DNA of 64,000 nucleotides from Methylocella sp. Its GTDB lineage: Bacteria > Pseudomonadota > Alphaproteobacteria > Rhizobiales > Beijerinckiaceae. A program made the translations under genes and the position numbers. The stretch lies in NCBI GenBank assembly GCA_037200525.1, contig JBBCGG010000001.1, forward strand, positions 21,526 through 85,525, read 5' to 3'. Shown one piece after another: positions 27,820-37,134 of the stretch. Below the pieces are notes generated by a model. It was not told where the DNA came from. It did no database searches and saw nothing but the letters and a program-made list of their open reading frames with translations. Every line of letters starts with the position of its first letter. The first letter of the stretch is position 1.

Positions 27820-28725
27820 TCAGAGCGACTTCAGCTTCGCCTTGATGCGGGGCGCCGCAAAATCGAGGAAAACCCTCGTCTTCGTGGGAAGCGCCCCACG
27901 CGCAGCATGAATCAGGTGAATCGGTAGCGGCTCCGCTTCGAAGTCCGCCAGAATAATCTGGAGCGATCCGTCGCGCAGGGCGTCAGCGCATTGATAGTGC
28001 AGCACCCTGGTCGCGCCTACGCCCTGGATCGCAGCCCAAACAGCCGCCTCGGTAGTGGACACCGAGAGTCGCGGCCGGATCAACACGTCGGTTACTCCTT
28101 TCGCGTCCTTCAACCGGAACGACCAGGCCGAGGCCGGCGATAGGAATTCGAAATTTACGGTCGGCAGCGAGGCCAAATCCTCTGGAGATTTGGGAACGCC
28201 ATGCGCCGCGAGCAGCTTTGGACTGGCGCACACTACCGTGCGCATCGAGCCGATGCGCGTCGCAACCATGCCGCTGTCCGGCAGCTGGCCGATCCGCGCC
28301 GCCATATCGACATGATCGTCGAGCAGGTGAAGATTCCGATCCAATAGCAGCAGCCGGATGTTGATCTCAGGATAGGCGGCAAGGAAGTCGGCGACGACGG
28401 GGAGGATATACAAACGGCCAAACAGGACCGGGGCCGTCAAGACCAGTTCGCCGCGGGGCGCATGGAACTCGCCGGCGGCGATTCGCTCGGTTTCGTCGAT
28501 ATCCTCAAGAATGCGTCTAGCCGAGGTTACATATGCCGCGCCTGCATCGGTGAGCCCGACCTTTCGGGTCGTTCTGACCAAAAGCTTGATCCCGAGATGG
28601 GTCTCAAGCTCGTTCACCTTCCGGCTGACGGTCGCGAGCGGGATGCCTAGCTCCCGGCTGGCGGCGGAGAAGCTCCCCTTTTCCACCACCCGCAGCACAA
28701 TCGTCATCGCTTCGAGCCGATCCAC
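27820..28725 (-). CDS. LysR-family transcriptional regulator
   Basis: 301 residues. The N-terminal winged helix-turn-helix is FSAASRELGIPLATVSRKVNELETHLG, followed by LLVRTTRKVGLTDAG, then an effector-binding periplasmic-protein-like domain (about 90-300). This is the AaeR/DmlR-like branch. It is convergent with the sulfur operon and divergent from the carboxymuconolactone-decarboxylase-like gene at 28847, with a 121-base intergenic space that is probably its operator. The divergent pair is therefore its likeliest target. Confidence 0.9.
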   Translation of the reverse strand: MDRLEAMTIVLRVVEKGSFSAASRELGIPLATVSRKVNELETHLGIKLLVRTTRKVGLTDAGAAYVTSARRILEDIDETERIAAGEFHAPRGELVLTAPVLFGRLYILPVVADFLAAYPEINIRLLLLDRNLHLLDDHVDMAARIGQLPDSGMVATRIGSMRTVVCASPKLLAAHGVPKSPEDLASLPTVNFEFLSPASAWSFRLKDAKGVTDVLIRPRLSVSTTEAAVWAAIQGVGATRVLHYQCADALRDGSLQIILADFEAEPLPIHLIHAARGALPTKTRVFLDFAAPRIKAKLKSL

Positions 28726-28846
28726 GATTATTCCATCCTATGAGATGTTTATTCTCGATAATAGCTGATTATCCTTTCAGATGGAACAGATTTCTTCTTC
28801 TTTTGTGAGGACCGATCCCCCGGTTCCCGTTCAGAAGGAGAAAGCC

Positions 28847-29392
28847 ATGTCCCGCCTTACCATTCCCGCCCGCGACGATGTTCCTGAAGCCTCGAAGCCG
28901 ATCCTCGATGCCGTGCATAAGCAACTCGGCGTCGTGCCGAACATGTTCCGTCTCATCGCTAGTAGCCCCGCCGCGCTTCAGGGCCTCGCCGCCAACAACG
29001 CGGCGCTCACGAAGACGCTCGACGTCAAGATGCGGGAGCGGATTGCGCTGGCCGTGGCCCAAGTGAACGGTTGCGACTACTGCCTGTCGGCGCACAGCTA
29101 CCTCGGCCTGAACCTGGCGAAGATCAGCCCGGAAGAAATCGCTCTCAACCGCAAGGGCGAATCGGGTGACGCGAAAGCGGACGCGGTAGTGCGTTTCGCA
29201 GCCAAGGCGGCGCGTGAGCGCGGCCATGTCGGCGACGCCGATATCAAGGCCGTTCGCGACGCCGGCCTCAGCGACAGCCAGATTGTGGAGATTATTGCCG
29301 TCATCGCGGAGAATACCTTCACCAACTTGCTCAACGTGGTCGCGGAGACCGACATCGATTTCCCGGTCATTCGCGCCGCCGAAGCGGCCTGA
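28847..29392 (+). CDS. carboxymuconolactone decarboxylase-family (AhpD-like) protein
   Basis: 181 residues from ATG 28847, which follows AGAAGGAGA. The core has MRERIALAVAQVNGCDYCLSAHSYLG, with the Cys-x-x-Cys and following His of AhpD-type alkylhydroperoxidase-fold proteins, and a C-terminal helix pair (IVEIIAVIAENTFTNLLNVV). Such proteins act as peroxide-reducing or decarboxylating enzymes; the CxxC-x-x-H favours the redox type. It is followed 68 bases downstream by a flavin/PLP-oxidase-fold protein, so the two may form a stress or detoxification pair. Confidence 0.85.
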   Translation: MSRLTIPARDDVPEASKPILDAVHKQLGVVPNMFRLIASSPAALQGLAANNAALTKTLDVKMRERIALAVAQVNGCDYCLSAHSYLGLNLAKISPEEIALNRKGESGDAKADAVVRFAAKAARERGHVGDADIKAVRDAGLSDSQIVEIIAVIAENTFTNLLNVVAETDIDFPVIRAAEAA

Positions 29393-29460
29393 CGCGCGGA
29401 GTGGGCTGGCGAATCCCCGCGCCGATCGCCGGCCCGCCCCCTTGCTGAAGGAGCTCAATC

Positions 29461-30090
29461 ATGTCCTACGGATTTCTAGACATCGCCGCGACTCCAAGCG
29501 TCCGCGCCGCACAGGCTGCGATGGGCAGCGACAGGGTTTGGCAAAATTTTCCGGGCCATCGCGAGTTCGACAAATTCACGCCGAATGAGGCCGCCTTCAT
29601 CGCCGGACGCGACAGTTTCTACATGGCGACCGTCTCGGAAACGGGCTGGCCCTATGTCCAGCATCGCGGCGGCCCGATCGGCTTTTTGAAGGTCGTGGAC
29701 GAGAAGACTTTGGCCTTCGCCGACTATCGCGGCAACCGCCAATATATTAGCGTCGGCAACCTTGGCGCCGATGACCGCGCCGCGCTGTTTCTGATGGATT
29801 ACGCTGGCAGAACCCGTCTCAAGATCTATGCCCATGTCGAAGCCATGCCGCTCGACGCCGACCCTGCGCTCGCCGAGCTCGTCGCAAAGCCCGGCTACAA
29901 GGCCAAAGCAGAACGAATCCTGCGGTTGCATCTTGTGACGTTCGACTGGAACTGCCCGCAGCACATCACCCCACGGTTCACGGAGAAGGAGGTGGCGGAG
30001 GCGGTGCAGCCGCTGCGCGATCGCCTAAGCGCGTTGCAGACCGAAAATGCGGAGCTGCGAGCGAAGCTCGCCAGCTGGAAAGCAGAGTGA
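29461..30090 (+). CDS. pyridoxamine 5'-phosphate oxidase-fold (FMN-binding split barrel) protein
   Basis: 209 residues. The split-barrel core shows FIAGRDSFYMATVSETGWPYVQHRGG, KTLAFADYRGNRQYISVGNL and DYAGRTRLKIYAHVEAM, which form the FMN site, then a segment near FDWNCPQHITPRFT and a C-terminal coiled coil (LRDRLSALQTENAELRAKLA). This architecture is common in general-stress flavin proteins beside AhpD-like genes. GAAGGAG lies upstream of the ATG. True PdxH activity is unlikely. Confidence 0.82.
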   Translation: MSYGFLDIAATPSVRAAQAAMGSDRVWQNFPGHREFDKFTPNEAAFIAGRDSFYMATVSETGWPYVQHRGGPIGFLKVVDEKTLAFADYRGNRQYISVGNLGADDRAALFLMDYAGRTRLKIYAHVEAMPLDADPALAELVAKPGYKAKAERILRLHLVTFDWNCPQHITPRFTEKEVAEAVQPLRDRLSALQTENAELRAKLASWKAE

Positions 30091-30183
30091 CGGGAGGGGA
30101 GCACCAACTCCCGAACTTTGGCGTGATTCAGATCGACCATCGGCGACAGCGCTGGTCCTGCGATTCTTCGCGCCGCCGAATGA

Positions 30184-31206
30184 TCACTTGGCGGCTTCCA
30201 ACGCATTGGGCAACGCCGTCCGGTCCTGTTCTTTTTCCCCGCGTCTCGCATAGCGTTGCGCCAATGTCGCGCAAGCGAAGAGCTGCGCCTGATGGAATAG
30301 CATCAACGGCAAGACAATGAGGCCGATTGCCTGCCCGGGAAACAGGATGTTGGCCATTGGGATGCCGGTGGCCATGCTCTTCTTGGAGCCGCAGAAAACG
30401 ATCGCGATTTCGTCCTCTTTCGAAAAGCCGAGTCGGCGGCTGGCGAAGGTCGTGATGGCCAAAACGGCGGCAAGCATCGCCACGTCCAGAACAAGAACGA
30501 GGGCAAGGCTCTCCCAGCCGACTTGCGACCAGATGCCCGCGACGACGCCTGCGCTGAAGGCGGCGTAGACGACGAGGAGGATCGAGCCGCGATCGACCAC
30601 CGAGGTGATCCGCTTGTGGCCGGCTAGCCATTTGCCGATCCAGGGACGCAGGATTTGCCCCATGCCGAATGGCAGCAGCAGTTGCAACCCAATGTCCTCC
30701 AGCGCTTTAAAGCTAAAGCCCGCGCCATGCGAACTGAGCAGCAGCGCAACCAGAGCCGGAGTGACGACCATGCCGAACAGATTGGAAACCGACGCGCAGC
30801 AAAGCGCGGCCGGCACGTTGCCGCGCGCAATGGATGTGAAGGCGATCGACGATTGGACCGTCGATGGCAGAACGCAGACGAACATCAAACCGAGCGCGAG
30901 ATCGGGAGGCAACCAGCGCCGCAGGAGCACGGTCACCAACAGCCCAATCATCGGGAACAGGATGAAGGTGCTGCTGAAGACCAGCGATTGCAGCCGCCAA
31001 TGCATCAGGCCTTCGACGACGGCGCGAAACGACAGCTTGGCGCCATAAAGAAAGAAGAGCAGCCCCACCGCGACGAACACGGCGTAACTCATCGCCTCTG
31101 CGCCGACGCCGCGAGCAGGTAGGACCGCCGCCAAAGCAACAGTGCCCATAAGCAGGACGAGATAAGGATCAATGGCGAGGCGAGACGACAACGGGCGGCT
31201 TTTCAT
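30184..31206 (-). CDS. bile acid:sodium symporter-like (SBF-like) transporter
   Basis: 340 residues with about ten hydrophobic segments, including YLVLLMGTVALAAVLPARG, VFVAVGLLFFLYGAKLSF and LFGMVVTPALVALLL. The segments FVCVLPSTVQSSIAFTSIARGN and FCGSKKSMATGIPMANILF match the two crossover motifs of the YfeH/SBF-like branch. It sits in the inner membrane. The substrate is unknown; eukaryotic relatives carry bile acids, bacterial ones various organic anions. Confidence 0.85.
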   Translation of the reverse strand: MKSRPLSSRLAIDPYLVLLMGTVALAAVLPARGVGAEAMSYAVFVAVGLLFFLYGAKLSFRAVVEGLMHWRLQSLVFSSTFILFPMIGLLVTVLLRRWLPPDLALGLMFVCVLPSTVQSSIAFTSIARGNVPAALCCASVSNLFGMVVTPALVALLLSSHGAGFSFKALEDIGLQLLLPFGMGQILRPWIGKWLAGHKRITSVVDRGSILLVVYAAFSAGVVAGIWSQVGWESLALVLVLDVAMLAAVLAITTFASRRLGFSKEDEIAIVFCGSKKSMATGIPMANILFPGQAIGLIVLPLMLFHQAQLFACATLAQRYARRGEKEQDRTALPNALEAAK

Positions 31207-31375
31207 GGCTCCCCCCCATTCAGAGGAATGTTATTCTCTTTTTATAGTGCGGCAAGAATTATGCGGAAACCCGGCGGATAAGATAACAGTCTTTTCATTT
31301 CATAATAATTACCGAGAGTCGCGTGGCCAGAGACGCGATCCCGCAGGGCGAGGCTTGGTCGCTTCCCAGCGACGA

Positions 31376-32401
31376 TCAACGGCGCTGCGGAATGGACGAA
31401 GTCAGATCCCAATCGGAAGGGGCTCCTTCCGGCGCATAGGCGCTGGGCGGCGGCGTTGGCCGAGCGGCAGGCGGCATTTGAGGATAAGCGCCGACGCTTG
31501 CCGATCGCGCCGCCGGTATCGATGCCGGCGGCCTCATCGCATCGTTAAAATATTTGTCCGGTATGCTCGCCATAGGCCCGGGGCCAGGGCCGGCGTGCAA
31601 AGCGAGCGCGTCATCCCTTAACACCTTGGCTTGCGCCATATCGATGTCATCCTCAATATCCGGCGCATCCGGCAAGCCGTCGCGCGGGAGATCGGGCGTC
31701 GGATTTGGCCGCAGCATCGGCTTGCAGATCCGCCGCAGACCCCTCGACGAATTGCCGTGCATGGCGAGATCGACGTGAATGTGATTGTAGTGAAATACAT
31801 TGGCGCCGGGGCCGAGCACGGTGGTGAAATGGCTGCAGGCCCCCATATGGACGCTCTGCAAAAAGGCGCGGGTCTGGTCATCGCCGCGGGTCCAATCGCG
31901 CACGATGGAGATTTCGCGCCCATCCGCCAGCCGGAAACCGCCAACGTCAATGGCGTTGCCGAAAGCATGTTCGGAAATCTGCGCGCCCGGCTGATTGTTC
32001 ATGCCGCGGCAACTGTAAGAGCCCATGCTGATGACTTCGACCACCGGCTGACCGAAGCGCGCCTGCGCGGTCGGCTGAACGACATCGCGCAACCATTCGT
32101 TGAGCGCGGCGATCATCGGACAATCGAGGATGAACGGGGCATTGAAACTGACCGCGCCGTCCTGCAGCGCCGCGACCCGCAATGGCTGCGTCAGGCCACA
32201 AATGCCGGGCCCGTTGATCTCGCGCGCCGGTTGAATATAGGCTGAAAGCTGGAAAGGTCTTTGCGCCATACAGGCGTTCTCGGCTTGGGTGCGCCAAGGC
32301 GGCCGGCGCGGCTGCTCGTAGTTAGAGCAACCAGCCAACATTGCGATGAGGGCCGCGATCACGGCAAATGGCAGAATGCGACGCGCCATTCGCATTGACA
32401 T
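31376..32401 (-). CDS. extensin-like C-terminal domain lipoprotein
   Basis: 341 residues. The N-terminal lipoprotein signal ends in the lipobox LAGCS. The extensin-like domain (about 50-235) shows CGLTQPLRVAAL, the six-residue Cys pattern, SMGSYSCRGMN, SEHAFGNAIDVGGF and HYNHIHVDLAMHG, which resemble the zinc-binding His/Asp residues of D-Ala-D-Ala carboxypeptidase-type folds. A disordered Pro/Ala-rich tail follows. It probably acts on or binds the cell envelope in the periplasm. Confidence 0.85.
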   Translation of the reverse strand: MSMRMARRILPFAVIAALIAMLAGCSNYEQPRRPPWRTQAENACMAQRPFQLSAYIQPAREINGPGICGLTQPLRVAALQDGAVSFNAPFILDCPMIAALNEWLRDVVQPTAQARFGQPVVEVISMGSYSCRGMNNQPGAQISEHAFGNAIDVGGFRLADGREISIVRDWTRGDDQTRAFLQSVHMGACSHFTTVLGPGANVFHYNHIHVDLAMHGNSSRGLRRICKPMLRPNPTPDLPRDGLPDAPDIEDDIDMAQAKVLRDDALALHAGPGPGPMASIPDKYFNDAMRPPASIPAARSASVGAYPQMPPAARPTPPPSAYAPEGAPSDWDLTSSIPQRR

Positions 32402-32554
32402 GCCCGTAAATCTTTAAGCGGCGCTGAAGCATTGCGGTTAAGGATTTGTAAATGCGCGCGCGGCGGGGCTGCGACTCGCGAATTCGCGACGCGATCTCAT
32501 GAAGGTTGCGCATTTTTTCCGATAGAAGATGCGCTAGAATCGGCGGATCGAGAC

Positions 32555-32992
32555 ATGACGAGGCCGAGGATGGCGAGGATTGAGGTGACGCCGGAGGTCT
32601 CGATCGATGAGGCTGAACTCAGCCTGTCATTCGTGCGCGCCAGCGGTCCCGGCGGCCAGAATGTCAATAAGGTCGAGACCGCGGCGCAATTGCGGTTCGA
32701 TATAGAGAACTCACCCTCGCTCGAGCCTCCCGTGAAGCGAAGGCTGGCGCGGCTCGCCGGCGCGCGTTTGACCAAGGATGGCGTGATCGTCATTTTTGCG
32801 CAGAATTTCCGCTCACAGGAGATGAACCGGAAAGACGCCGTGGCGCGGCTTATGACATTGATCGCGACGGCGGCGGAAAAGCCAAAGCCGCGCATCAAAA
32901 CCCGCCCAAGCCTTGCCTCCCGCAAGCGCAGAGTGGAAACCAAGGTCCGGCGCGGCGAAACCAAAAAACTCAGAAGCGGGCCGTCTGAATAG
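32555..32992 (+). CDS. arfB: alternative ribosome-rescue factor ArfB (YaeJ-type peptidyl-tRNA hydrolase)
   Basis: 145 residues. The GGQ motif lies in SFVRASGPGGQNVNKVETAAQLRF, the class-I release-factor catalytic loop. The basic C-terminal tail (KPRIKTRPSLASRKRRVETKVRRGETKK) would enter the empty mRNA channel of stalled ribosomes. The domain is the short stand-alone form without stop-codon recognition. Met at 32555 or 32570 are both possible starts. A strong terminator follows 15 bases after the stop. Confidence 0.92.
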   Translation: MTRPRMARIEVTPEVSIDEAELSLSFVRASGPGGQNVNKVETAAQLRFDIENSPSLEPPVKRRLARLAGARLTKDGVIVIFAQNFRSQEMNRKDAVARLMTLIATAAEKPKPRIKTRPSLASRKRRVETKVRRGETKKLRSGPSE

Positions 32993-33007
32993 ATCGGTGA
33001 AACAAAT

Positions 33008-33042
33008 AAGCGCGGTCGATTCAGTTCGAACCGACCGCGCTT
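33008..33042 (+). terminator. probable terminator of arfB
   Basis: AAGCGCGGTCG at 33008-33018 and CGACCGCGCTT at 33032-33042 form a perfect 11-bp stem with a 13-base loop, 15 bases after the stop. The T-tract is weak. Confidence 0.6.
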
Positions 33043-33066
33043 CAGCCTTCCGAGATCATGCTCTAG

Positions 33067-33930
33067 GCAGTAGTGACGAATTACCTGAGCATGATAGCAA
33101 TAGCGGCGAGCAATACGAAGCCTCGGTAGTTTGCGAGGAGCTTGTCGTATCGGGTTGCGACGCGCCGGAACTGCTTCAGTTTATTGAAGAAACGCTCGAC
33201 GAGATTGCGCTCCTTGTAGAGCGCCTTGTCGTAGGGGAGCGGCGCGCGGCGATTGGATTTTGATGGGATCACCGGCTCAGCCTCACGCATAAGAACAGCC
33301 TTGCGCAAGTGATTGGCGTCATAACCTTTATCGGCGATGATCGCATCGGCCGCAAAGCCTTCGATCAGGGCGTGCGCTTTTGTGATGTCGTTGCGCTGCC
33401 CAGGTCCGAGAAGGAGCCGAACGGGGTTGCCGAGCGCGTCTGTCGCGGCGTGGATTTTGGTGCTCAAACCACCGCGAGAGCGGCCCAGGCCTTGGGCATC
33501 CGCCCCCCTTTGGCGATCCTTGCGCCGGCCGCGTGCTGATGGGCGCGCACGATTGTTGAGTCGATCATCAGCCATTCGAGATCGGCCTCGGCGGTGAATG
33601 CCTCAAGAAATCCGTCCAAGGCGCCGCGCTCGATCCAGCGATAGTAGCGGCGTTTCACCGCCTGATGGTCGCCGAAGCGTTCGGGCAGATCGCGCCAGCG
33701 GCCGCCCGAGCGGGCCATCCATAACAGCGCGTCGACGAAGCGTCGATTGTCGCAGCGCGGCACGCGCTGGCCGGCTCTTCCGCCTGGCACAAGATCACAA
33801 AGCCGCTCCCATTGATCGTCTCGCAGCGCATCGACATCCCGAATCATCAAGGCTGATCTCCAAAAATCAGCCTTGAATCATGGAAAGATCCTCGCGAGAA
33901 TCCCCCAAACGCCGAATTCGTCACCACGGC
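33067..33930 (-). mobile_element. IS5-family insertion sequence, 864-bp type, copy 2 (inverted)
   Basis: Same ends and length as 5538-6401, flanked by CTAG (33063-33066, 33931-33934). It sits in the space between the converging arfB and DUF2852 genes and disrupts no gene. Confidence 0.93.
33081..33850 (-). CDS. IS5-family transposase, 864-bp element copy 2 (two frames)
   Basis: Identical to copy 1 except for one residue (GQRVPRCD in place of GQRGPRCD in the N-terminal part). The DDE residues and the frame overlap at the A3G6 run are intact. Confidence 0.88.
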
Positions 33931-33946
33931 CTAGCGGCCGTGGATT

Positions 33947-34468
33947 TTAGACCGATGTCGAACCGCCAGAACCTTGCCGGTTGCGGCGGTCGTTCATAAA
34001 GCGATCGAATTCCTCGCGATCCCTGGCGCGGCGCAGATTTTCCATGAATTCAGCGAATTCGCGCTCGGCGCTAATCAGCTTCTGGCGTTCCTCTTCAAGA
34101 CGCGAGAGTTCCGCGGCGCGCCAATCGTCGAAGGCGCGGTTGCCGCTGGAGCCGAATCCGGCTGCCCCCCAACTCCGCGCGGCGAAATTTCGGCTGCTAG
34201 AGCCGCAGGACGCCCAACTCCAATTGGCGCAGCTCTCCCATTTTTCTCGTCCGAAGGCGAGAACATCGCCCTCATAGCCGGATTTCTTTTGCCAAAACTT
34301 CCATAAAATGACGGCGAGGCCAAGCGGCCAGTAAACCGCAAAGCCTAAAACCATCACGACGATATCCACGGGTTTCCAGGCTCCCGCGCGGCGGCCTCTA
34401 TGTCGGCTCGCGCCGCCATTTTGTCCGTTCGAACCTAGGTCAAAAGGCTTTCCCATATCTGGGCTCAT
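33947..34468 (-). CDS. DUF2852 membrane-anchored protein
   Basis: 173 residues. One transmembrane helix (VDIVVMVLGFAVYWPLGLAVIL, about 34-56) is followed by WKFWQKKSGYEGDV. A Ser/Gly/Asn-rich segment then precedes a strongly charged helix (RAAELSRLEEERQKLISAEREFAEFMENLRRARDREEFDRFM) that is likely coiled coil. This layout (FDDWRAAELSRLEEERxKL) defines the alphaproteobacterial DUF2852 family. Function unknown. Confidence 0.85.
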   Translation of the reverse strand: MSPDMGKPFDLGSNGQNGGASRHRGRRAGAWKPVDIVVMVLGFAVYWPLGLAVILWKFWQKKSGYEGDVLAFGREKWESCANWSWASCGSSSRNFAARSWGAAGFGSSGNRAFDDWRAAELSRLEEERQKLISAEREFAEFMENLRRARDREEFDRFMNDRRNRQGSGGSTSV

Positions 34469-34557
34469 CTTTTAGCTCCCTGCCCGCCGACCGTTCAAAA
34501 CCAAGCGGAATTCGGCGGCGGTAATTAATGTATGAAGCATTTTGCGTTCGTCGAGCT

Positions 34558-34582
34558 GAGCCGCAACAAATCGTTGCGGCTC
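34558..34582 (-). terminator. hairpin downstream of the OYE gene
   Basis: GAGCCGCAAC (34558-34567) and GTTGCGGCTC (34573-34582) form a 10-bp stem with a 5-base loop, about 40 bases past the stop of the minus-strand reductase gene. No clear T-tract follows, so termination is only likely. Confidence 0.4.
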
Positions 34583-34620
34583 GCTATAGGCTCCGGGGGA
34601 ACCCGAAACATAATTTCTGG

Positions 34621-35718
34621 TCAGGCTACCTCATCAAGCGCCGGATAGTCCGTATAGCCTTCCTCGCCGCCGCCATAGATTGTTTCCTGGCGCAGCGCGT
34701 TGAACGGCGCATTGTCGCGCAGACGCTCGACCAAGTCGGGGTTGGAGATGTAGGGCTTGCCGAACGCGATAAGATCGGCCTGGTTTGAGCGCAAGGCCTC
34801 AACGGCAAGTTCGCGCGTATAACCATTGTTGGCTATATAGGCGCCCGCGAAAGCCTTGCGCAACGCGTTGAAATCAAAAGGAATATTGTCGCGAGGACCG
34901 CCCGTGGCTCCTTCGATGACGTGAATATAGGCAAGCCCGCGCTTGCTCAGCGCCTGAACGAGCGGAAGGTAGATTTTTTCCGGAGCGCTGTCGATTGCGT
35001 CATTGAACGGGCTGACGGGCGAGAGGCGGATGCCGACCCGCGACTTATCCCAGACGGTGAGAATCGCGTCCGTGACTTCAAGCGCGAACCGCATGCGATT
35101 TTCGACGGATCCGCCATAGGCGTCGGTGCGCTGATTTGCTCCGTCTTTCAGGAACTGCTCGATCAAATATCCGTTGGCGGCGTGGATTTCGATTCCATCG
35201 AATCCCGCGCGCTTGGCGTTTTCCGCCGCTACTTTATAGTCGTTGACGACGCGCGGGATCTCGTCCAAGCGCAGTGCGCGGGGAGCCGATGCGTCCACGA
35301 AGCCGCTTTCGATGAAAGTCTGAGTTTTCGCGGTTATGGCGGAGGGGGCGACCGGCTGGCTTCCGCCGGGCTGGAACGAGACATGCGAAACGCGCCCGAC
35401 GTGCCAAAGTTGAATGAAAATCAAACCGCCCTCGGAATGAACCGCCTCTGTTACTTTCTTCCAGCCTTCGACCTGGGCCTCGCTGTAGATGCCGGGGGTT
35501 AATATGTAGCCTTGGCCTTCCGGGGTGATTTGCGACGCTTCGGAAATGATGAGACCGGCCGACGCGCGCTGGTGGTAATATTCCGCGTTGAGCTTATTCG
35601 GCGAGTCCGTGCCTTTCGTCGCGCGATTGCGCGTCAATGGCGCCATCACGACCCGATTCTTCAAATCGAGATCCCCGAGCCGAAATGATGAAAAAAGAAT
35701 GCTGGCGTCCGATGTCAT
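34621..35718 (-). CDS. nemA: alkene reductase of the Old Yellow Enzyme family
   Basis: 365 residues, the usual length. FMN-dependent reduction of activated C=C or nitro compounds is expected. Seen are MAPLTRNRA (phosphate/flavin region), EASQITPEGQGY, FIQLWHVGRVSH, FDGIEIHAANGYLIEQFL with the His-x-x-Asn pair that binds the substrate carbonyl, and DAYGGSVENRMRF. The start MTSDASILF at 35718 follows AGGGATC; the longer frame upstream lacks conserved sequence. It is a single-gene unit. Confidence 0.9.
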   Translation of the reverse strand: MTSDASILFSSFRLGDLDLKNRVVMAPLTRNRATKGTDSPNKLNAEYYHQRASAGLIISEASQITPEGQGYILTPGIYSEAQVEGWKKVTEAVHSEGGLIFIQLWHVGRVSHVSFQPGGSQPVAPSAITAKTQTFIESGFVDASAPRALRLDEIPRVVNDYKVAAENAKRAGFDGIEIHAANGYLIEQFLKDGANQRTDAYGGSVENRMRFALEVTDAILTVWDKSRVGIRLSPVSPFNDAIDSAPEKIYLPLVQALSKRGLAYIHVIEGATGGPRDNIPFDFNALRKAFAGAYIANNGYTRELAVEALRSNQADLIAFGKPYISNPDLVERLRDNAPFNALRQETIYGGGEEGYTDYPALDEVA

Positions 35719-35869
35719 GAGATCCCTGCTTTCCAAACCTACGCTCAAGCGTTTAGCTTGCGCTGCAGGCGTAACATAGCGCATCGGGACCCTTTTCGCA
35801 GATGCGAACAAAATCTTGTGAACGGGGGTTTTGGCTGCGATGCGCCCGGGAGGGCGCTTTCCGCCGGGG

Positions 35870-36124
35870 TTATTTCATATTCAAAGCAGCCATATAAAGC
35901 TCGAGAATGGCCTCCATCTCCATCCGCTCGGAATGATCCTGCTTCCTGATCTTGACGATTTGACGCACCACTTTGACATCGAAGCCGCGGCCTTTCATTT
36001 CGGCGTAGACGTCGCGAATATCGTCCGAGATGCCTTTTTTCTCTTCTTCGAGCCGCTCCACCCTTTCAACGAATTGCGCCAGTTCAGCCCCGGCGACCCC
36101 GGTTTCGGCGATATCTGCCGTCAT
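35870..36124 (-). CDS. gapR: GapR-family nucleoid-associated DNA-binding protein (DUF2312)
   Basis: 84 residues. The sequence [48 protein letters not shown] is the signature of DUF2312/GapR: a long N-terminal helix followed by basic helices that form a tetrameric clamp on overtwisted DNA ahead of replication and transcription. The C-terminus (ELYMAALNM) is family-typical. It is convergent with nothing and monocistronic. Confidence 0.92.
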   Translation of the reverse strand: MTADIAETGVAGAELAQFVERVERLEEEKKGISDDIRDVYAEMKGRGFDVKVVRQIVKIRKQDHSERMEMEAILELYMAALNMK

Positions 36125-36315
36125 TCACGAATTCCTTTATTCGATGCGGTCCGCCGCCGCCCGGAAGGGCGGCGATTTACGAAACTTTCCAGCATTTGGC
36201 GTCGATGCTAGTCGACATCATGCGGAGGGTCCGCAATGCGGGTTTGATGCGCGCGCGTCAAGGCGCGCGAGCGATAATCCCCGCTATCCCGCCGCGAAAT
36301 CCAGACGAAGGCCGC

Positions 36316-37134
36316 TCAACCGCGCCGTCCTGTCCGGCTCTTGTAAAACGCCGGTTGGCGCAATTCAGGACGCTTTAAAACGCTGCGAACAATTGGCTCA
36401 AGCCTCTCCCCCCAGGCGAAGGCCTGCTCTTTCGAGCTGATCAGATCCTGACGAATCTCGAGGAGCAGGCCAGCGAGCCCCCGCCGGGTCACTTCTTCAT
36501 CCAGCGTGTCGCCGGCAAGCGCGCCGTCATAGGGCTCATTGTCGCCGACAACCAGTCCGGCCTCGCGCAGCGCCGCGATCAAAGGGGCCGCGAAACGCGG
36601 ATCGCTGTCCCAGAGGATGCCAATTTCCCAAGGCCGCGCCCGCGTCTTCCACGTCGGCGTGAATGAATGGATGGAAAGGATCGCCGGCGTCGGGCCGCAG
36701 TTCAGCATGGACTCGATTTTTTCGGAGATGGCGGCGCGATAGGGACGCCAATAAAGTTCAAGGCGGTCGGCGATCTCCGCTGGATTGATCCCGGCATTGC
36801 CCGGAATAATGGCGCCGTCCGAAAGCTGCATCACCAGGGTCGGATCATCCGCGCCGCGATTTGGATCAATGAGGAGACGCGAAAAACGGGTCAGGAGGGC
36901 GGGCGCGTTGAACAGCTCGGCGAGCCGCCGCGTGACATGCCCTGCGCCAATGTCGTAGCCGATATGGCGGTCAAGCTCGCTCTGCGGCAGGCCGAGCGTG
37001 CGGTAAAACTCCGGCAGCGCATTGCTTGCGTGATCGCACAGCAATAGGAGACCCGCATCGAGGCGCCCGGCAATCGATTCGACGGGATCGAACGCCGCCT
37101 TGGGCGGCGATGAAAACCCGATTGCGTCATCCAT
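36316..37134 (-). CDS. N-formylglutamate amidohydrolase-family protein
   Basis: 272 residues from MDDAIGFSS (37134). The metal-dependent hydrolase fold shows LLLLCDHASNALP, GYDIGAGHVTRRLAEL, RLLIDPNRGADDPTLV and ILSIHSFTPTW, the conserved metal-binding and substrate residues of the HutG/FGase family. It would hydrolyse N-formylglutamate or a related amide in the cytosol. No histidine-degradation genes are nearby. Confidence 0.88.
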   Translation of the reverse strand: MDDAIGFSSPPKAAFDPVESIAGRLDAGLLLLCDHASNALPEFYRTLGLPQSELDRHIGYDIGAGHVTRRLAELFNAPALLTRFSRLLIDPNRGADDPTLVMQLSDGAIIPGNAGINPAEIADRLELYWRPYRAAISEKIESMLNCGPTPAILSIHSFTPTWKTRARPWEIGILWDSDPRFAAPLIAALREAGLVVGDNEPYDGALAGDTLDEEVTRRGLAGLLLEIRQDLISSKEQAFAWGERLEPIVRSVLKRPELRQPAFYKSRTGRRG

